DNA from: Deltaproteobacteria bacterium
GTDB taxonomy: Bacteria > Desulfobacterota > Desulfobacteria > Desulfobacterales > Desulfosarcinaceae
DNA length: 60,201 nucleotides
Direction: 5' to 3'
Assembly (NCBI GenBank): GCA_020444075.1
Contig: JAHLLR010000029.1
Location: 1-60,201 of the forward strand
In this document: piece by piece, positions 40,796 through 50,186 of the stretch
Layout: each line of letters starts with the position of its first letter
Position numbering within the stretch: position 1 is the stretch's first letter
The notes under the pieces: model-generated
The model's database searches: none
The model's input: the letters and a program-made list of their open reading frames with translations, nothing else
What the model was told of the DNA's origin: nothing
Position numbers and translations under genes: made by a program

Positions 40796-43126
40796 CTATT
40801 GAACCATTTCCACCCTTAACGAAGTAAGGGCCGCCCGCCCGTGGTCGTCCACCACGCGGATGTCGAATGCTCCGCTTTGCGGGGTCCACATCAGCGGCCG
40901 ACTGGGCTCTGATGCGCCGACATACCGGTTGCCCACAAACCAGTAGAGCCGCCGCACATCGCCATCGGCAACGGCGTTGAAGGGGATTCGATGGTTCAGT
41001 GGCTGTTCGCTTCTCATGGCATAGACCAGATCGGATTGGGGAGAAGTGACCGCTGGTGCCTGACCGGCGGTGGCGCGCTGATCGAGGCTGCACGCGTCGG
41101 CAAACGGCGGCGGTTCCTTGAGCGAGATGCCGGCCGTGCGGAAGATGGCCAGCAGGTCCGACGGCCAGAATTCGAACACGGCCATCCGCGTCCGGTGGGG
41201 AGTGGGCCGGCAGGGGCGCATTCCCGTGGCGACGTCCACGGCCGCCGCCCGGTGAACCGTGCAGACCCGGATGGGCGATACCCCCGGAATGAACCAGCTC
41301 GTCCGGGTGTGCGGGCAGTGGCGGCCGGGAAGTTCCCCGGTGGCGGCGCACACGTCGATCGTTTTCAGGTTCAGACGGGAGAAATTTACCCTGTCCGCGA
41401 CCGTCCATCTCCGCTGGGGGACCAGGGCGGCCAGCAGATCGAAGAGCAGGGGACCGGCTGCGGACCGGCCGACGAAGGCGCGGTTGCCCTCGCCGTCGAA
41501 ATTGCCCACCCACACGGCAACGACGGTATCGGCACACACACCGACGGCCCACGCGTCCCGAAACCCGTGGGAGGTTCCGGTCTTCCAGGCCACCTGGTTG
41601 CCTGTCGCTGCCGACAACGGCACCCGGTGGCTTTCCGGCGGGGGATTGTCCTTGAGAATGTCCAGCACCAGGAAGCTGGCCTCCGGGCTGAGGATTTGCT
41701 TCGGGGATTCCTCCAGATCCTGTTCTTGCAGCATCCGGATCGGCCGCAGCCGGCCGCCGTTGGCCAGGGCCGCATAGAGTCCCGCCACCTCCAGCATGCT
41801 GACTTCCACCCCGCCCAGGGAGAGGGCCAGTCCGTAAAATGAAGCGGGCTGGAGGTCGGCGATGCCTGCCTGCCGGAAAAACTCATGCAAACCGGGATTG
41901 TGGAGCTGGGCCTGAAGATTGGCCGCCGGCAGGTTGCGGCTCAGGATCAGGGCGTCGTGGGCAGACAACGGCCCCAGGAAGCGCTGGTCGAAATTCTCCG
42001 GGGTGAACCCGCCGTAGCGTCGGGGCGAATCCTTCATCAGACTCGCGGGGTGGATCAGCCCCTGGTCCATGGCCAGGGCATAGACAAAGGGTTTGAGGAC
42101 CGATCCCGGCGACCGTCTGGCCGAGACGCCGTTGACCTGCCCCTGGATCTGCGTGTTGAAAAAATCGGCCGAGCCCGCCATGGCCGTCACCGCCATGGTT
42201 CGGGTATCCAGCGCCAGGGCCGCCGCATTGGTGATTCCTTCGGCCGATCGTCGGGAGATGTAATCGCGGATCAGCGATTGCATGGTCTGCTGCCTGACCA
42301 GGTCCAGCGTGGTGTGGACGGTGTCGCCGCCGGGCCTGAACCCGCCTGAATCGATATGATTCACGAAGTGGGGGGCTTCGAAAGGCAATTGATCGGCCGG
42401 GCGCACTGCCAGGGGCAGTTCAAAGAAAGCCCTTGACTGCCGGTCTTGCGGGTGATCTTCCAGCCAGCGCTGGAAGAGGCTTTGCCGGGCGGCCAGCAGA
42501 TTGTTAAACCCTTTTGGGGTGGCCGGATTTCGGCGAACGGGATTCTGGGGCACCACGGCCAGGGTGAGGGCTTCGGGCAGGGACAACTGGTCAGCGGATT
42601 TGTTGAAATAGACCAGACTGGCGGCCTGGACACCCTCGATATTGCCCCCGTATGGGGCCAGATTGAGATAGGCTTCCAGAATCCGGTCTTTTTGATAGTG
42701 GCGGGTCAGTTGAACGGCCCGCAGGATCTGCTCCAGTTTGCCGGCCAGTGTGTCGGTGCGGATGCGCCAGCGCAGGCGGGCCACCTGCATGGTGATGGTG
42801 GATGCGCCCACCCGGCGCGTCCGGGCGATGTAGGTGGTCCAGAAGGCCCGGGCCAGGGCGGGAAAATCCACCCCCGGATGGCGGTAAAAATCCTTGTCTT
42901 CGTACAGGATGGTGGCCGCCACCAGGCGCGGTGAGATGCGGTGCAGGGGGCGGTGCAGGCGGTAGCGGTCATCCGGGGCCAGGCCCAGGCGCAGCAGGCG
43001 GCCATGGGCGTCGAAAAATGCCCTGGAGCGGGGGTAGTAATCGTCGAGATCCGGTTTCGGGCACATCAGGTAGCCGGCCGCAACCACCCCCAGGACCCCT
43101 ATTGCGATGATCAACCCGCGTTTCAT
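40796..43126 (-). CDS. pbpC: Penicillin-binding protein 1C
   Basis: Bifunctional peptidoglycan synthase of 776 residues anchored by an N-terminal membrane segment. The glycosyltransferase 51 domain shows YEDKDFYRHPGVDFPALARA near residues 75-95 and GASTITMQVARL. The transpeptidase domain has S-x-x-K in SPGSVLKPF near 344, S-x-N in SRNLPAANL and KTG in WKTGTSHGF near 514. The C-terminal segment LYWFVGNRYVG is the PbpC-specific C domain. Its start overlaps the macroglobulin gene's stop by 4 bp. The pbpC-macroglobulin pair is conserved in many Gram-negatives. Confidence 0.95.
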   Translation of the reverse strand: MKRGLIIAIGVLGVVAAGYLMCPKPDLDDYYPRSRAFFDAHGRLLRLGLAPDDRYRLHRPLHRISPRLVAATILYEDKDFYRHPGVDFPALARAFWTTYIARTRRVGASTITMQVARLRWRIRTDTLAGKLEQILRAVQLTRHYQKDRILEAYLNLAPYGGNIEGVQAASLVYFNKSADQLSLPEALTLAVVPQNPVRRNPATPKGFNNLLAARQSLFQRWLEDHPQDRQSRAFFELPLAVRPADQLPFEAPHFVNHIDSGGFRPGGDTVHTTLDLVRQQTMQSLIRDYISRRSAEGITNAAALALDTRTMAVTAMAGSADFFNTQIQGQVNGVSARRSPGSVLKPFVYALAMDQGLIHPASLMKDSPRRYGGFTPENFDQRFLGPLSAHDALILSRNLPAANLQAQLHNPGLHEFFRQAGIADLQPASFYGLALSLGGVEVSMLEVAGLYAALANGGRLRPIRMLQEQDLEESPKQILSPEASFLVLDILKDNPPPESHRVPLSAATGNQVAWKTGTSHGFRDAWAVGVCADTVVAVWVGNFDGEGNRAFVGRSAAGPLLFDLLAALVPQRRWTVADRVNFSRLNLKTIDVCAATGELPGRHCPHTRTSWFIPGVSPIRVCTVHRAAAVDVATGMRPCRPTPHRTRMAVFEFWPSDLLAIFRTAGISLKEPPPFADACSLDQRATAGQAPAVTSPQSDLVYAMRSEQPLNHRIPFNAVADGDVRRLYWFVGNRYVGASEPSRPLMWTPQSGAFDIRVVDDHGRAALTSLRVEMVQ

Positions 43127-46100
43127 GGGGCGCTTTTCACCGTCAACCGGCCTGCCGCCGTGGATGTCCTCAAGGAGCGATCGTACATGGACCCGGCAAC
43201 GGCCGGCGGAACGGTGAAGACTCCCGGCGCCGTCACCTTGACCCGGTAGACCAGGTCACGCACCGTGGTTTCCACGCTGCCGTAAAAAATCACGCGGTCC
43301 TCGCGAACGTCCACATAGTCCGCCTGCCATCCCTGCACGGTTCTCGGCACCGAACTGCGGATCACCTCGAAGCCGCCGGGCAGCAGATCGACGATAGCCA
43401 CGTTGGTTACCATGGGCGCAGTCAGGGAACGGATCCGCAGCCGCACCGTCACCTCCTGGCCCTGGGTGAAGGTGTCCTGCACCTCGCCGGTGTCATCCAG
43501 AAAATCGCGGTAAATCTCCAATCCGCTCCGATCCGCCTGGGCGGGCAGCGTCCGGTCGAATCCCGACTGGACGTTGATGTAGAACAGAGAGCCGGTGCCG
43601 TCTATGGACACCTTCTGCGCTTCCACACCATAGGTGGCCGTGGGGAAGGGGGCCAACCGGCTGTCCAACGATATCCGCTCCCCGCCCGCGTTTTCCAGAC
43701 TGAAACGGACCGTTTCCGTACCGTCGGCCGGCAGGTTCATCCGGCCGTAGGCGCCCAAGGCAAGGATGCTGTAGCTGGCCCCGATGGTGTTGACGTCTCC
43801 TTTGAAAATGGGATCGATGAGCCGCAACACGCCATCACCGCCGATATCCCTGGCGCGCTGTTCGAAATGCCGGCACAACAGGTACAGCACCTGGGCATCC
43901 CGGGTCAGGGGCCAGTTGAAGTCATCGCGCCCGTTGTCCCGGGCGACTCCCATCCGGTAGTGGCCCACCAGCCGATCGGCATCCGCATCCATTTTCAGCA
44001 GGTGGTAGGTGGCGGCCATGTATACGGCGGTAAGATCCTGTTTCCATTGATCCTTATGATCGGCCTCCAGGGTTTCCTGGAGATGAACCAGAAGGTTGGT
44101 TGTGGTCCGGCCCATGCGGGTGAGCAGGTAGATCGCCTGGGCACTGACGCCTGCATCCGTCAGGCTGCCGCTTTCCCTCGCGGCCACATTGTCCAGGTAA
44201 TCGGTTCCCCGCCGCAGCATGTCCGGCGGCACCGGGTAACCCAATTCATGGGACTCCAGCAGAAAATGCATGACGTAGACGCTGGGGAAATCCGCCGCGA
44301 CCTGGCCGCCGGGCCAGTAGCTGAAGCCGCCGTCGGCCAGCTGCCGTTCCCGCAGACGGTCCATGAGCACGCTAAAGCGGCCGTCGATATCCGTCCGGTT
44401 GGACCGGTAGGCCGGGTGACTCATCAGGCCCACCAGGGGAAATACCTGGCTGACCACCTGTTCGGTGCAGCCGTGGGGAAAATGGTCCAGGTAGGCCGTG
44501 AGCGCATCCACGAGGACCAGCGGATTTGCCGATGCCGATGCCCGCTGCTCGGCCAGTTCCGGGAAAAGCATCCGGGGCAGGCTCAGTTCAACGGAGCCTC
44601 CCTTTTCGTGCCCGCTGGCAAAGGTGGTGCGGTAGGGCATGGCCGGCCTGATACTGAGGCCGGCCGACCGGCTCCCCTCCTCCTGACCCAGCCGGGCAAG
44701 GAAGGCGAGGCTGGCCGCACCGGGATTCTGGCCGGCCCTGACCCTGAATTCGGCCCTGGCTTCGCCGCCCTCGTCCACGATCAGGCGGGTAGTGTCCGCT
44801 CCGATGATCTCCAGATTGTCCGACGGTACGACCGAGACGTCGATGCCCGCCTTCCCGCCGGAACCTTCCACCAGATTGGCCACACCCACCGTGGCGGTGA
44901 ATTCGTCGCCCGGAGCAGCCTGGAGCAGCACGCCGGGCGAGATCACGAAGGGGCCGCGCACCAGGGTGTTTTCGGTGGCCGTGCCCACGGCGTCATCGCC
45001 CACGGCCACGGCCATGACCCTGAGATTCCCGGAAAACGTGTCGGGCACCTCAAAGGAGACGGTTTTCTCCTGAGGCCCGCCGTCCACAATGCCGGACCAG
45101 AACACCGCCGGGGTGTCGGTCTGACGGGCAAAGGGGTTGAGGTTGCTGGCCAGCGCCTTGCGCATGGCTCCGCCGCCGCTGGCCATGATCTCGCGGATCA
45201 GTTCGTACTCGGGCAGGATCAGGTCCAGCATCTGAAGGGTGGTCACCTCCAGGGCTCTTTTTTTCAGAAAATGCTCCAGGGGCTGGGGTGTCTGAAAACC
45301 GGCCACCTGGAGGATGCCTTCGTCCACGGCAAAGATAGCCATCCGCGATGTCCGGGAGGTGGTATAGCCGATGGTCATGGCTTTGCCGGGCCGCACCCGG
45401 TTGTCCACCTGCAGGGTCACGTCCAGCTGACGACGGCGGCGGTCGATGGTGATGGGGGCCACGGCCGTACTCAAGGGGCTGGTAAAGATCTCCGGCGATC
45501 CGGCATCGCGCACGAACGAGACATTGACATAGGCGTTGCCTTCCAGGCCCTCGGGCAGGCGAATGGTTTCAAGGGTGCTTTCGGTTGCCGTTTTAAACCA
45601 CTTGAAGGCGTGCACCCGATCGCTTTCGACGGTGATCAGTCCGGCACCCACGTAGGGCGCCGTAATGCTCACCTGGATGGTTTCGCCGGCCTGGTAATCG
45701 GTTTTGTCCAGCTTGAGCTGGAGAAGCGCTTCTTTTTCCAGGCGGCCGGTGAGGTTGCCGTGGCCGACCACCGTATAGGTCAGCCTGGCCAGGCGGGTGC
45801 CGGCCGCTCCATGGATCTCTATGGCGTAGTCACCGGGGGCCTCCGTGGCCAGGGTATAGCGGGTGCCCGCTTCGGCGATGGCAAAGTCCCGGCTGTCGAT
45901 CTCTCTTTCCCGGTCTACAGTCTGATATTTGAAGGTTCCGTTGGGCTGTTTCACCAGGGTGGAGAGGTGCTGGATCTCCAGGCGCTTGAGCGTCAGGTCG
46001 GCAAGGGCCAGGGTGTCGAGGGTAGGCGTAATGGCGATCCAGTCCACCCGGTAGTCGCTGCCGGCATGGATGAAGGTCAGGTCGCCGTCGCTCTTGAATC

Positions 46101-48852
46101 CCACCAGGTGGGGCAGCGGCGAAATCATGGTTCGATTCTGTGCCGATACGCTGCGGCCGCCGCCGGGATCGAACCCTTCCACAAAAAAATCCAGCTGGTA
46201 GGTTCCTTCACGAAACCGGTTCAACGGGATATCGAAACGGGCCAGGCCGTCGGCGTCGGTGACCCCCGGCGCCAGGGCTTCGTCAAGCTGCAGGGGCTTT
46301 CGGTCGGCATCCGTGAACGGATCGATGAAACGGTAATCGGCAAACTCCTTGAACCGGAAATGGGCAGGCTGGACGCTGATGCGCGCCTGCACCCGGCGGT
46401 CCCGGGCCGGGGAGCCGAACAGGTTTTTCAGCCCCACCCGGGCCGTGAGCGTTTCCGCCGTGGTCCATCCGCGGAGCGGTGCGTCGACCAGGGCGCTGGT
46501 AATTTTCATGGTGTCGGGTATGAACGTTTCCACCGTGAAGCTGGCCGAGCCCAGCAGGCGGTCGCGGTAGCGGTTGTCCCGCACCAGGTAGAGGGAGACC
46601 TGGTAGCGTCCGGTGTTGGATGTGGCCCCGGTCGTGTAGGCCACATCGAAAAAGCCTTTTTCCGGCAGGATGATCTTCTCGGTTTTCACCGTGTTGTGGC
46701 GTGGCCCCTGAACGACCACCTCCAGCGGGATGCCGGTCACGTTGTCCAGCGGGGCGTTTTTGACGATCATCCCCAAATTTACCATCTCGCCCGGACGGTA
46801 GATGCCCCGGTCGGAAAAAATAAAAGCGTTCAGTTCGCCTTTCCGGCCCTGGCGTCCCCCCACGCCGCCCACGTCGAAACGGGAGGTGTCGATCTGCCGG
46901 GAGTGGCCGGCATAGGGAATAAAGGCGGTATCCGCGGCTGTTTTCACCAGGTACACGCTGGGCTGCTGTTCATCGGCAAAATCGCGGGTAACGGGAATGC
47001 CGGCATGGCCTTTGTCCGAGGTGGTCCGCCGGAACAGGGGGACGCCGTTTTTGCCCAGCAATTGAACGTCGGCACCGGATACCGGCCGGCCGGTCCTGAT
47101 GGACTGGACGAAGATCTCATGGGAGTCGTCGGCGTTGTTCTTGACCATCAGGCCGAGGTCCGATATCAGGATCAGCCGCTGATCCGAGGCGTTGTAGACC
47201 GGCTGGCTGCGGTTTTTGTCCCATCCCTCCACGGAGATGAAAAACAGGCCATACCCCTGTTTTTCATCGGACAGGTAACCGGACAGATCCAGCGAGGTGT
47301 AGTTGGCTCTGGCGGGATGCAGGGGTTTGAGGTCCAGGATCTTCCGGGAAAAAGCGGCAATGTCCGCTTTGGTGAAATTGGGATTGGAGAAGTAGGGGTC
47401 CCGGATATCACCGCCGGTCTGGGTGACCAGATGGGTGATCTGCCCGGGCAGCAGCCGGCCCACGGTAATTTTCAGGGCCGTCAGCCCCCGGGCCATGATC
47501 CCCAGGTGTTGCTTGCCGGACAGGGCCAGCACCGATCCTTCACCGGCCAGTTGCACCTGTCGGGGATATGCCGGGGTGGCCATCACGGCATCGTAGAATG
47601 AGCTGTGAACGAACCCGTTGACCGAGGTGAGGTTCTCGTCGATGCGCAGGTAAAGATACCGGTTCTCCGGGGCGTCGATGACAAAATGATAGGTCGTCGA
47701 TGCCGATCGCTCATTGGGGACGGATGTCAGCATCATTCGTTCGGAGGCGGCCAACTCCTGTTCGGTCACCTCCCGGGGGCTTTCCCAGTAGCGGCCCTTG
47801 CGTTTGCTGTTGAATTCCGGCAGCAGATAGACGCTGAGTTTTTTAGAGAGCATCCCGGCGTCGATGGCATCGGTAAACGTGAGGCTGAGCACCTGTTCGG
47901 GTTCCTGCCGGTCGTTGGCGACGATCAGGGCATTGGCCTCGCTCACCTTGAGGAAACTGAACAGATCGGGGATGAGCACGGTATCGGACAGGGAGGCCAT
48001 GGTCGGGCTGCCGCCGGTAAGCGGCATTACCCCCTTGTTCACGCTAAGGCGCATGGTGTTGGGCCTGGGGGGAAGGGTCAACGGGTCGGAAGAGACATAG
48101 GCCCGACGCCGGTATTTGTCGTAGGTTATCGTCACGCCTACCGGCGTGGGAGGTGTCTGCACGCCCTCATCCGACGGCCGCCTGGCCATGGAAAGGCGTT
48201 GTTCCAGGCTTTGCCCATCCACCGGATGAGAGAAAAACAGGGTGGCCACCACCCGGCGGATTGTTTTGTCAGCGGGGTCCTGGTAGAATTCGAGGGATTC
48301 GATGGCGGCTTGGAATGCCGGCGTTTCGAATTGATTGTCCGCTTTCTTCAGCCGGGTTTCGGGAGAGAAGATCGCAGGCGCGAACTCCACGGAGAACCGG
48401 GTGCCTGCGGGCCAGGCCTTTTCGGGCGCAAATTCCAGGGTGCGGTCGTCCACCCACTGCCAGCGGCCCGCAACGGCCGGGGTCATGCGGATGCCGTCGA
48501 CGGGTTTGCCGATCAGGTCGATGCGCGCCACGCTGGGGTTCCCTTCGGGCTCCGGCTGGTCGGGCCTGCGATCGTCCCGTGCATACTCGAATTGAACCAC
48601 GACCGGTCCGGGAACCGGGTCATCCGTGTCGGCTGGCGGGCCTGGTGGCGTAATTACCGCCATTACCTGGATCGGGCCCGGCATCGTAAAGCGGTAAGCA
48701 GCCCCAAGGGCAACGCTGGCAAGGACCAACACCAGGGTCCAGAAGATCGCCGGCCTGTTTTTCCTGAAGCTATTAATGGCGGTCATCCATGGGGGTGGGG
48801 TATAGGCCAAGCGACCCAGGACGGCGCCCGGAAATCTGGCAATTCTCTTCAT
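43123..48852 (-). CDS. yfhM: Bacterial alpha-2-macroglobulin
   Basis: 1909 residues, a periplasmic protease trap thought to guard the envelope while PbpC repairs the wall. One membrane helix at about residues 35-53 anchors it, with no lipobox. MG-type beta domains follow, with the family segments PGEMVNLGMIVKNA and FIFSDRGIYRPGEMV. The thioester motif C-x-E-Q is intact in HGCTEQVVSQ near residue 1460, so covalent trapping is predicted. The alpha-helical TED region (DGGFSYWPGGQVAADFPSVY) comes after it. The start at 48852 has no clear ribosome site. Long open frames on the opposite strand are shadows. Confidence 0.94.
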   Translation of the reverse strand: MKRIARFPGAVLGRLAYTPPPWMTAINSFRKNRPAIFWTLVLVLASVALGAAYRFTMPGPIQVMAVITPPGPPADTDDPVPGPVVVQFEYARDDRRPDQPEPEGNPSVARIDLIGKPVDGIRMTPAVAGRWQWVDDRTLEFAPEKAWPAGTRFSVEFAPAIFSPETRLKKADNQFETPAFQAAIESLEFYQDPADKTIRRVVATLFFSHPVDGQSLEQRLSMARRPSDEGVQTPPTPVGVTITYDKYRRRAYVSSDPLTLPPRPNTMRLSVNKGVMPLTGGSPTMASLSDTVLIPDLFSFLKVSEANALIVANDRQEPEQVLSLTFTDAIDAGMLSKKLSVYLLPEFNSKRKGRYWESPREVTEQELAASERMMLTSVPNERSASTTYHFVIDAPENRYLYLRIDENLTSVNGFVHSSFYDAVMATPAYPRQVQLAGEGSVLALSGKQHLGIMARGLTALKITVGRLLPGQITHLVTQTGGDIRDPYFSNPNFTKADIAAFSRKILDLKPLHPARANYTSLDLSGYLSDEKQGYGLFFISVEGWDKNRSQPVYNASDQRLILISDLGLMVKNNADDSHEIFVQSIRTGRPVSGADVQLLGKNGVPLFRRTTSDKGHAGIPVTRDFADEQQPSVYLVKTAADTAFIPYAGHSRQIDTSRFDVGGVGGRQGRKGELNAFIFSDRGIYRPGEMVNLGMIVKNAPLDNVTGIPLEVVVQGPRHNTVKTEKIILPEKGFFDVAYTTGATSNTGRYQVSLYLVRDNRYRDRLLGSASFTVETFIPDTMKITSALVDAPLRGWTTAETLTARVGLKNLFGSPARDRRVQARISVQPAHFRFKEFADYRFIDPFTDADRKPLQLDEALAPGVTDADGLARFDIPLNRFREGTYQLDFFVEGFDPGGGRSVSAQNRTMISPLPHLVGFKSDGDLTFIHAGSDYRVDWIAITPTLDTLALADLTLKRLEIQHLSTLVKQPNGTFKYQTVDREREIDSRDFAIAEAGTRYTLATEAPGDYAIEIHGAAGTRLARLTYTVVGHGNLTGRLEKEALLQLKLDKTDYQAGETIQVSITAPYVGAGLITVESDRVHAFKWFKTATESTLETIRLPEGLEGNAYVNVSFVRDAGSPEIFTSPLSTAVAPITIDRRRRQLDVTLQVDNRVRPGKAMTIGYTTSRTSRMAIFAVDEGILQVAGFQTPQPLEHFLKKRALEVTTLQMLDLILPEYELIREIMASGGGAMRKALASNLNPFARQTDTPAVFWSGIVDGGPQEKTVSFEVPDTFSGNLRVMAVAVGDDAVGTATENTLVRGPFVISPGVLLQAAPGDEFTATVGVANLVEGSGGKAGIDVSVVPSDNLEIIGADTTRLIVDEGGEARAEFRVRAGQNPGAASLAFLARLGQEEGSRSAGLSIRPAMPYRTTFASGHEKGGSVELSLPRMLFPELAEQRASASANPLVLVDALTAYLDHFPHGCTEQVVSQVFPLVGLMSHPAYRSNRTDIDGRFSVLMDRLRERQLADGGFSYWPGGQVAADFPSVYVMHFLLESHELGYPVPPDMLRRGTDYLDNVAARESGSLTDAGVSAQAIYLLTRMGRTTTNLLVHLQETLEADHKDQWKQDLTAVYMAATYHLLKMDADADRLVGHYRMGVARDNGRDDFNWPLTRDAQVLYLLCRHFEQRARDIGGDGVLRLIDPIFKGDVNTIGASYSILALGAYGRMNLPADGTETVRFSLENAGGERISLDSRLAPFPTATYGVEAQKVSIDGTGSLFYINVQSGFDRTLPAQADRSGLEIYRDFLDDTGEVQDTFTQGQEVTVRLRIRSLTAPMVTNVAIVDLLPGGFEVIRSSVPRTVQGWQADYVDVREDRVIFYGSVETTVRDLVYRVKVTAPGVFTVPPAVAGSMYDRSLRTSTAAGRLTVKSAP

Positions 48853-49040
48853 ATTTTTTTATCCACATGGTGAAAGCAGGTAATCGCGGCGTTCGCTTCG
48901 CGTTTTAGCAGCGTTACATATGACACAAGGTCAGCTTGGGAAACAAGCGTTTTGGTTTTTCGAATACGTTTTCATTGTCCGGGTTGATATTTCCTTAAAG
49001 GCGACGATAAAATGAAAATCAACCCAGAAAGGGGACCCAC

Positions 49041-49595
49041 ATGTCCATCCTGTTTTTTTTGATGGGGAGTGCCACACTGGCAGCGGTTGTGCTGGTTGTT
49101 CTATACAACCGGCTGGTTCGTCTGCGCAACATGGTTCGCGAGGGCTGGAGCGGCATCGATGTGCAGCTCAAGCGGCGAGCCAACTTGATTCCCAACCTTG
49201 TTGAAACGGTAAAAGGGTATATGGGGCATGAGCGCGACCTGCTGGAGAAAGTGACCGAACTGCGTTCACGGAGCCTGAAAACAGGCGACCTTTCGGAAAA
49301 ACAGCAGGTGGAGAGCCGGCTGACCGGCGGATTGGCCCGCTTGTTTGCCGTGGCCGAAGGCTACCCGGAACTCAAGGCCAACCAGAACTTCCAGGATCTT
49401 CAACAGCAGCTGGCCGAAATTGAAGACCAGATTCAGCTGGCCCGGCGCTACTACAACGGCACCGTGCGCAACCTCAACATTGCCATCGAGTCTTTTCCCG
49501 GCAACCTGGTGGCCGGGTGGTTTGCCTTTCAGACCGCCGACTTTTTCGAAATTGAGGCGCCGGCCGACCGGGCGGTGCCGACGGTGGGGTTTTGA
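49041..49595 (+). CDS. lemA: LemA-family protein
   Basis: 184 residues with one N-terminal membrane helix (SILFFLMGSATLAAVVLVVLY) and a long helical coiled body. Family landmarks are LVRLRNMVREGWSGIDVQLKRRANLIPNLVETVKGYM and RRYYNGTVRNLNIAIESFPGNLVA. AAAGGGGA precedes the ATG. LemA genes usually sit next to DUF2207 or TPM-domain genes; here the DUF2207 gene follows, but a nuclease-gene element lies between them. Precise role unknown. Confidence 0.93.
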   Translation: MSILFFLMGSATLAAVVLVVLYNRLVRLRNMVREGWSGIDVQLKRRANLIPNLVETVKGYMGHERDLLEKVTELRSRSLKTGDLSEKQQVESRLTGGLARLFAVAEGYPELKANQNFQDLQQQLAEIEDQIQLARRYYNGTVRNLNIAIESFPGNLVAGWFAFQTADFFEIEAPADRAVPTVGF

Positions 49596-49679
49596 TATCG
49601 GCGTCATTTCTTAACAAGCGCTTGAGTTGAAAAGGGGTCGAGAGGTCGAGGACCAGGAAATAGGTGCATCGGGACGACT

Positions 49680-49716
49680 CCCTCGCCCCGTGAGGGGAGA
49701 GGGCCGGGGTGAGGGG
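49680..49716 (+). repeat. Left 37-bp inverted repeat of the DUF559 unit
   Basis: Begins CCCTCGCCCCGTGAGGGGAG and ends GGGGTGAGGGG. It pairs with itself as a short hairpin and with 50068-50104 over its full length. Confidence 0.75.
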
Positions 49717-49730
49717 TGATCGAACAGGCA

Positions 49731-50066
49731 ATGAATCCACTGCAAGAAAATGCCAGGCAGCTTCGCAAACACCAGACAGACGCAGAGCGCCGCCTGTGGC
49801 AGCTGCTGCGCAATCGATCAATCGCCGGGTGCAAGTTCCGGCGGCAACACCCTGTCGGCCCTTATATCTGTGACTTTGCCTGTATTGAACGTCAACTTGT
49901 GATTGAAGTGGACGGCGGACATCACGCGGCCCTTTCTGAAAAAGACGAGGACCGGAGCGCTTATCTTGAATCACTGGGTTTCAGGGTAATCCGCTTCTGG
50001 AACCACGAGGTGCTGACGGAAAGCGAGGCGGTGTTGCAACGGATACTTGAAAGGGTCGCGCCTTAA
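49731..50066 (+). CDS. DUF559 PD-(D/E)XK endonuclease-like protein
   Basis: A Vsr-fold protein of 111 residues (116 if GTG 49716 is used, which overlaps the left repeat). The nuclease core is visible: RRQHPVGPYICDFACIERQLVIEVDGGHH, with the catalytic Asp and E-x-D, plus a helix-strand tail YLESLGFRVIRFWNHEVL. The opening NPLQENARQLRKHQTDAERRLW is typical of DUF559. The stop codon lies 2 bp before the right repeat. A nuclease confined by inverted repeats could catalyse its own mobilisation, but no activity is known for this arrangement. Confidence 0.82.
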   Translation: MNPLQENARQLRKHQTDAERRLWQLLRNRSIAGCKFRRQHPVGPYICDFACIERQLVIEVDGGHHAALSEKDEDRSAYLESLGFRVIRFWNHEVLTESEAVLQRILERVAP

Positions 50067-50067
50067 T

Positions 50068-50104
50068 CCCCTCACCCTGTCCCTCTCCCCACGGGGGCGA
50101 GGGG
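50068..50104 (-). repeat. Right 37-bp inverted repeat of the DUF559 unit
   Basis: Begins CCCCTCACCCTGTCCCTCTC and ends GGCGAGGGG on the plus strand. Its reverse complement matches the left repeat apart from one base gained, one lost and two substitutions. Confidence 0.75.
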
Positions 50105-50186
50105 ACGTTTGCTACTGTCAAGGATGTGTGGGATGGACATTCGGGAAGTGCATTGTTTTTGAAAAACGTTGACATAGGGTCAAGAA

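Larger units (their letters stand above)
49680..50104 (+). mobile_element. Compact inverted-repeat unit carrying a DUF559 nuclease gene
   Basis: Two 37-bp near-identical inverted repeats (49680-49716 and 50068-50104; one indel pair and two substitutions) bracket a single gene that fills nearly all the space between them. Each end contains a hairpin: CCCTC-x-CCCC against GGGG-x-GAGGG with one mismatch and a 3-4-nt loop. The unit separates lemA from its usual partner gene, as expected for an insertion. I see no clear target-site duplication. Confidence 0.6.

Noticed and set aside
43867-47601. Very long plus-strand open frame (over 1200 codons) opposite the alpha-2-macroglobulin gene
   Set aside because: It is antisense to a clearly homologous gene in GC-rich DNA, has no family features and no ribosome site; such shadows are expected in high-GC sequence.
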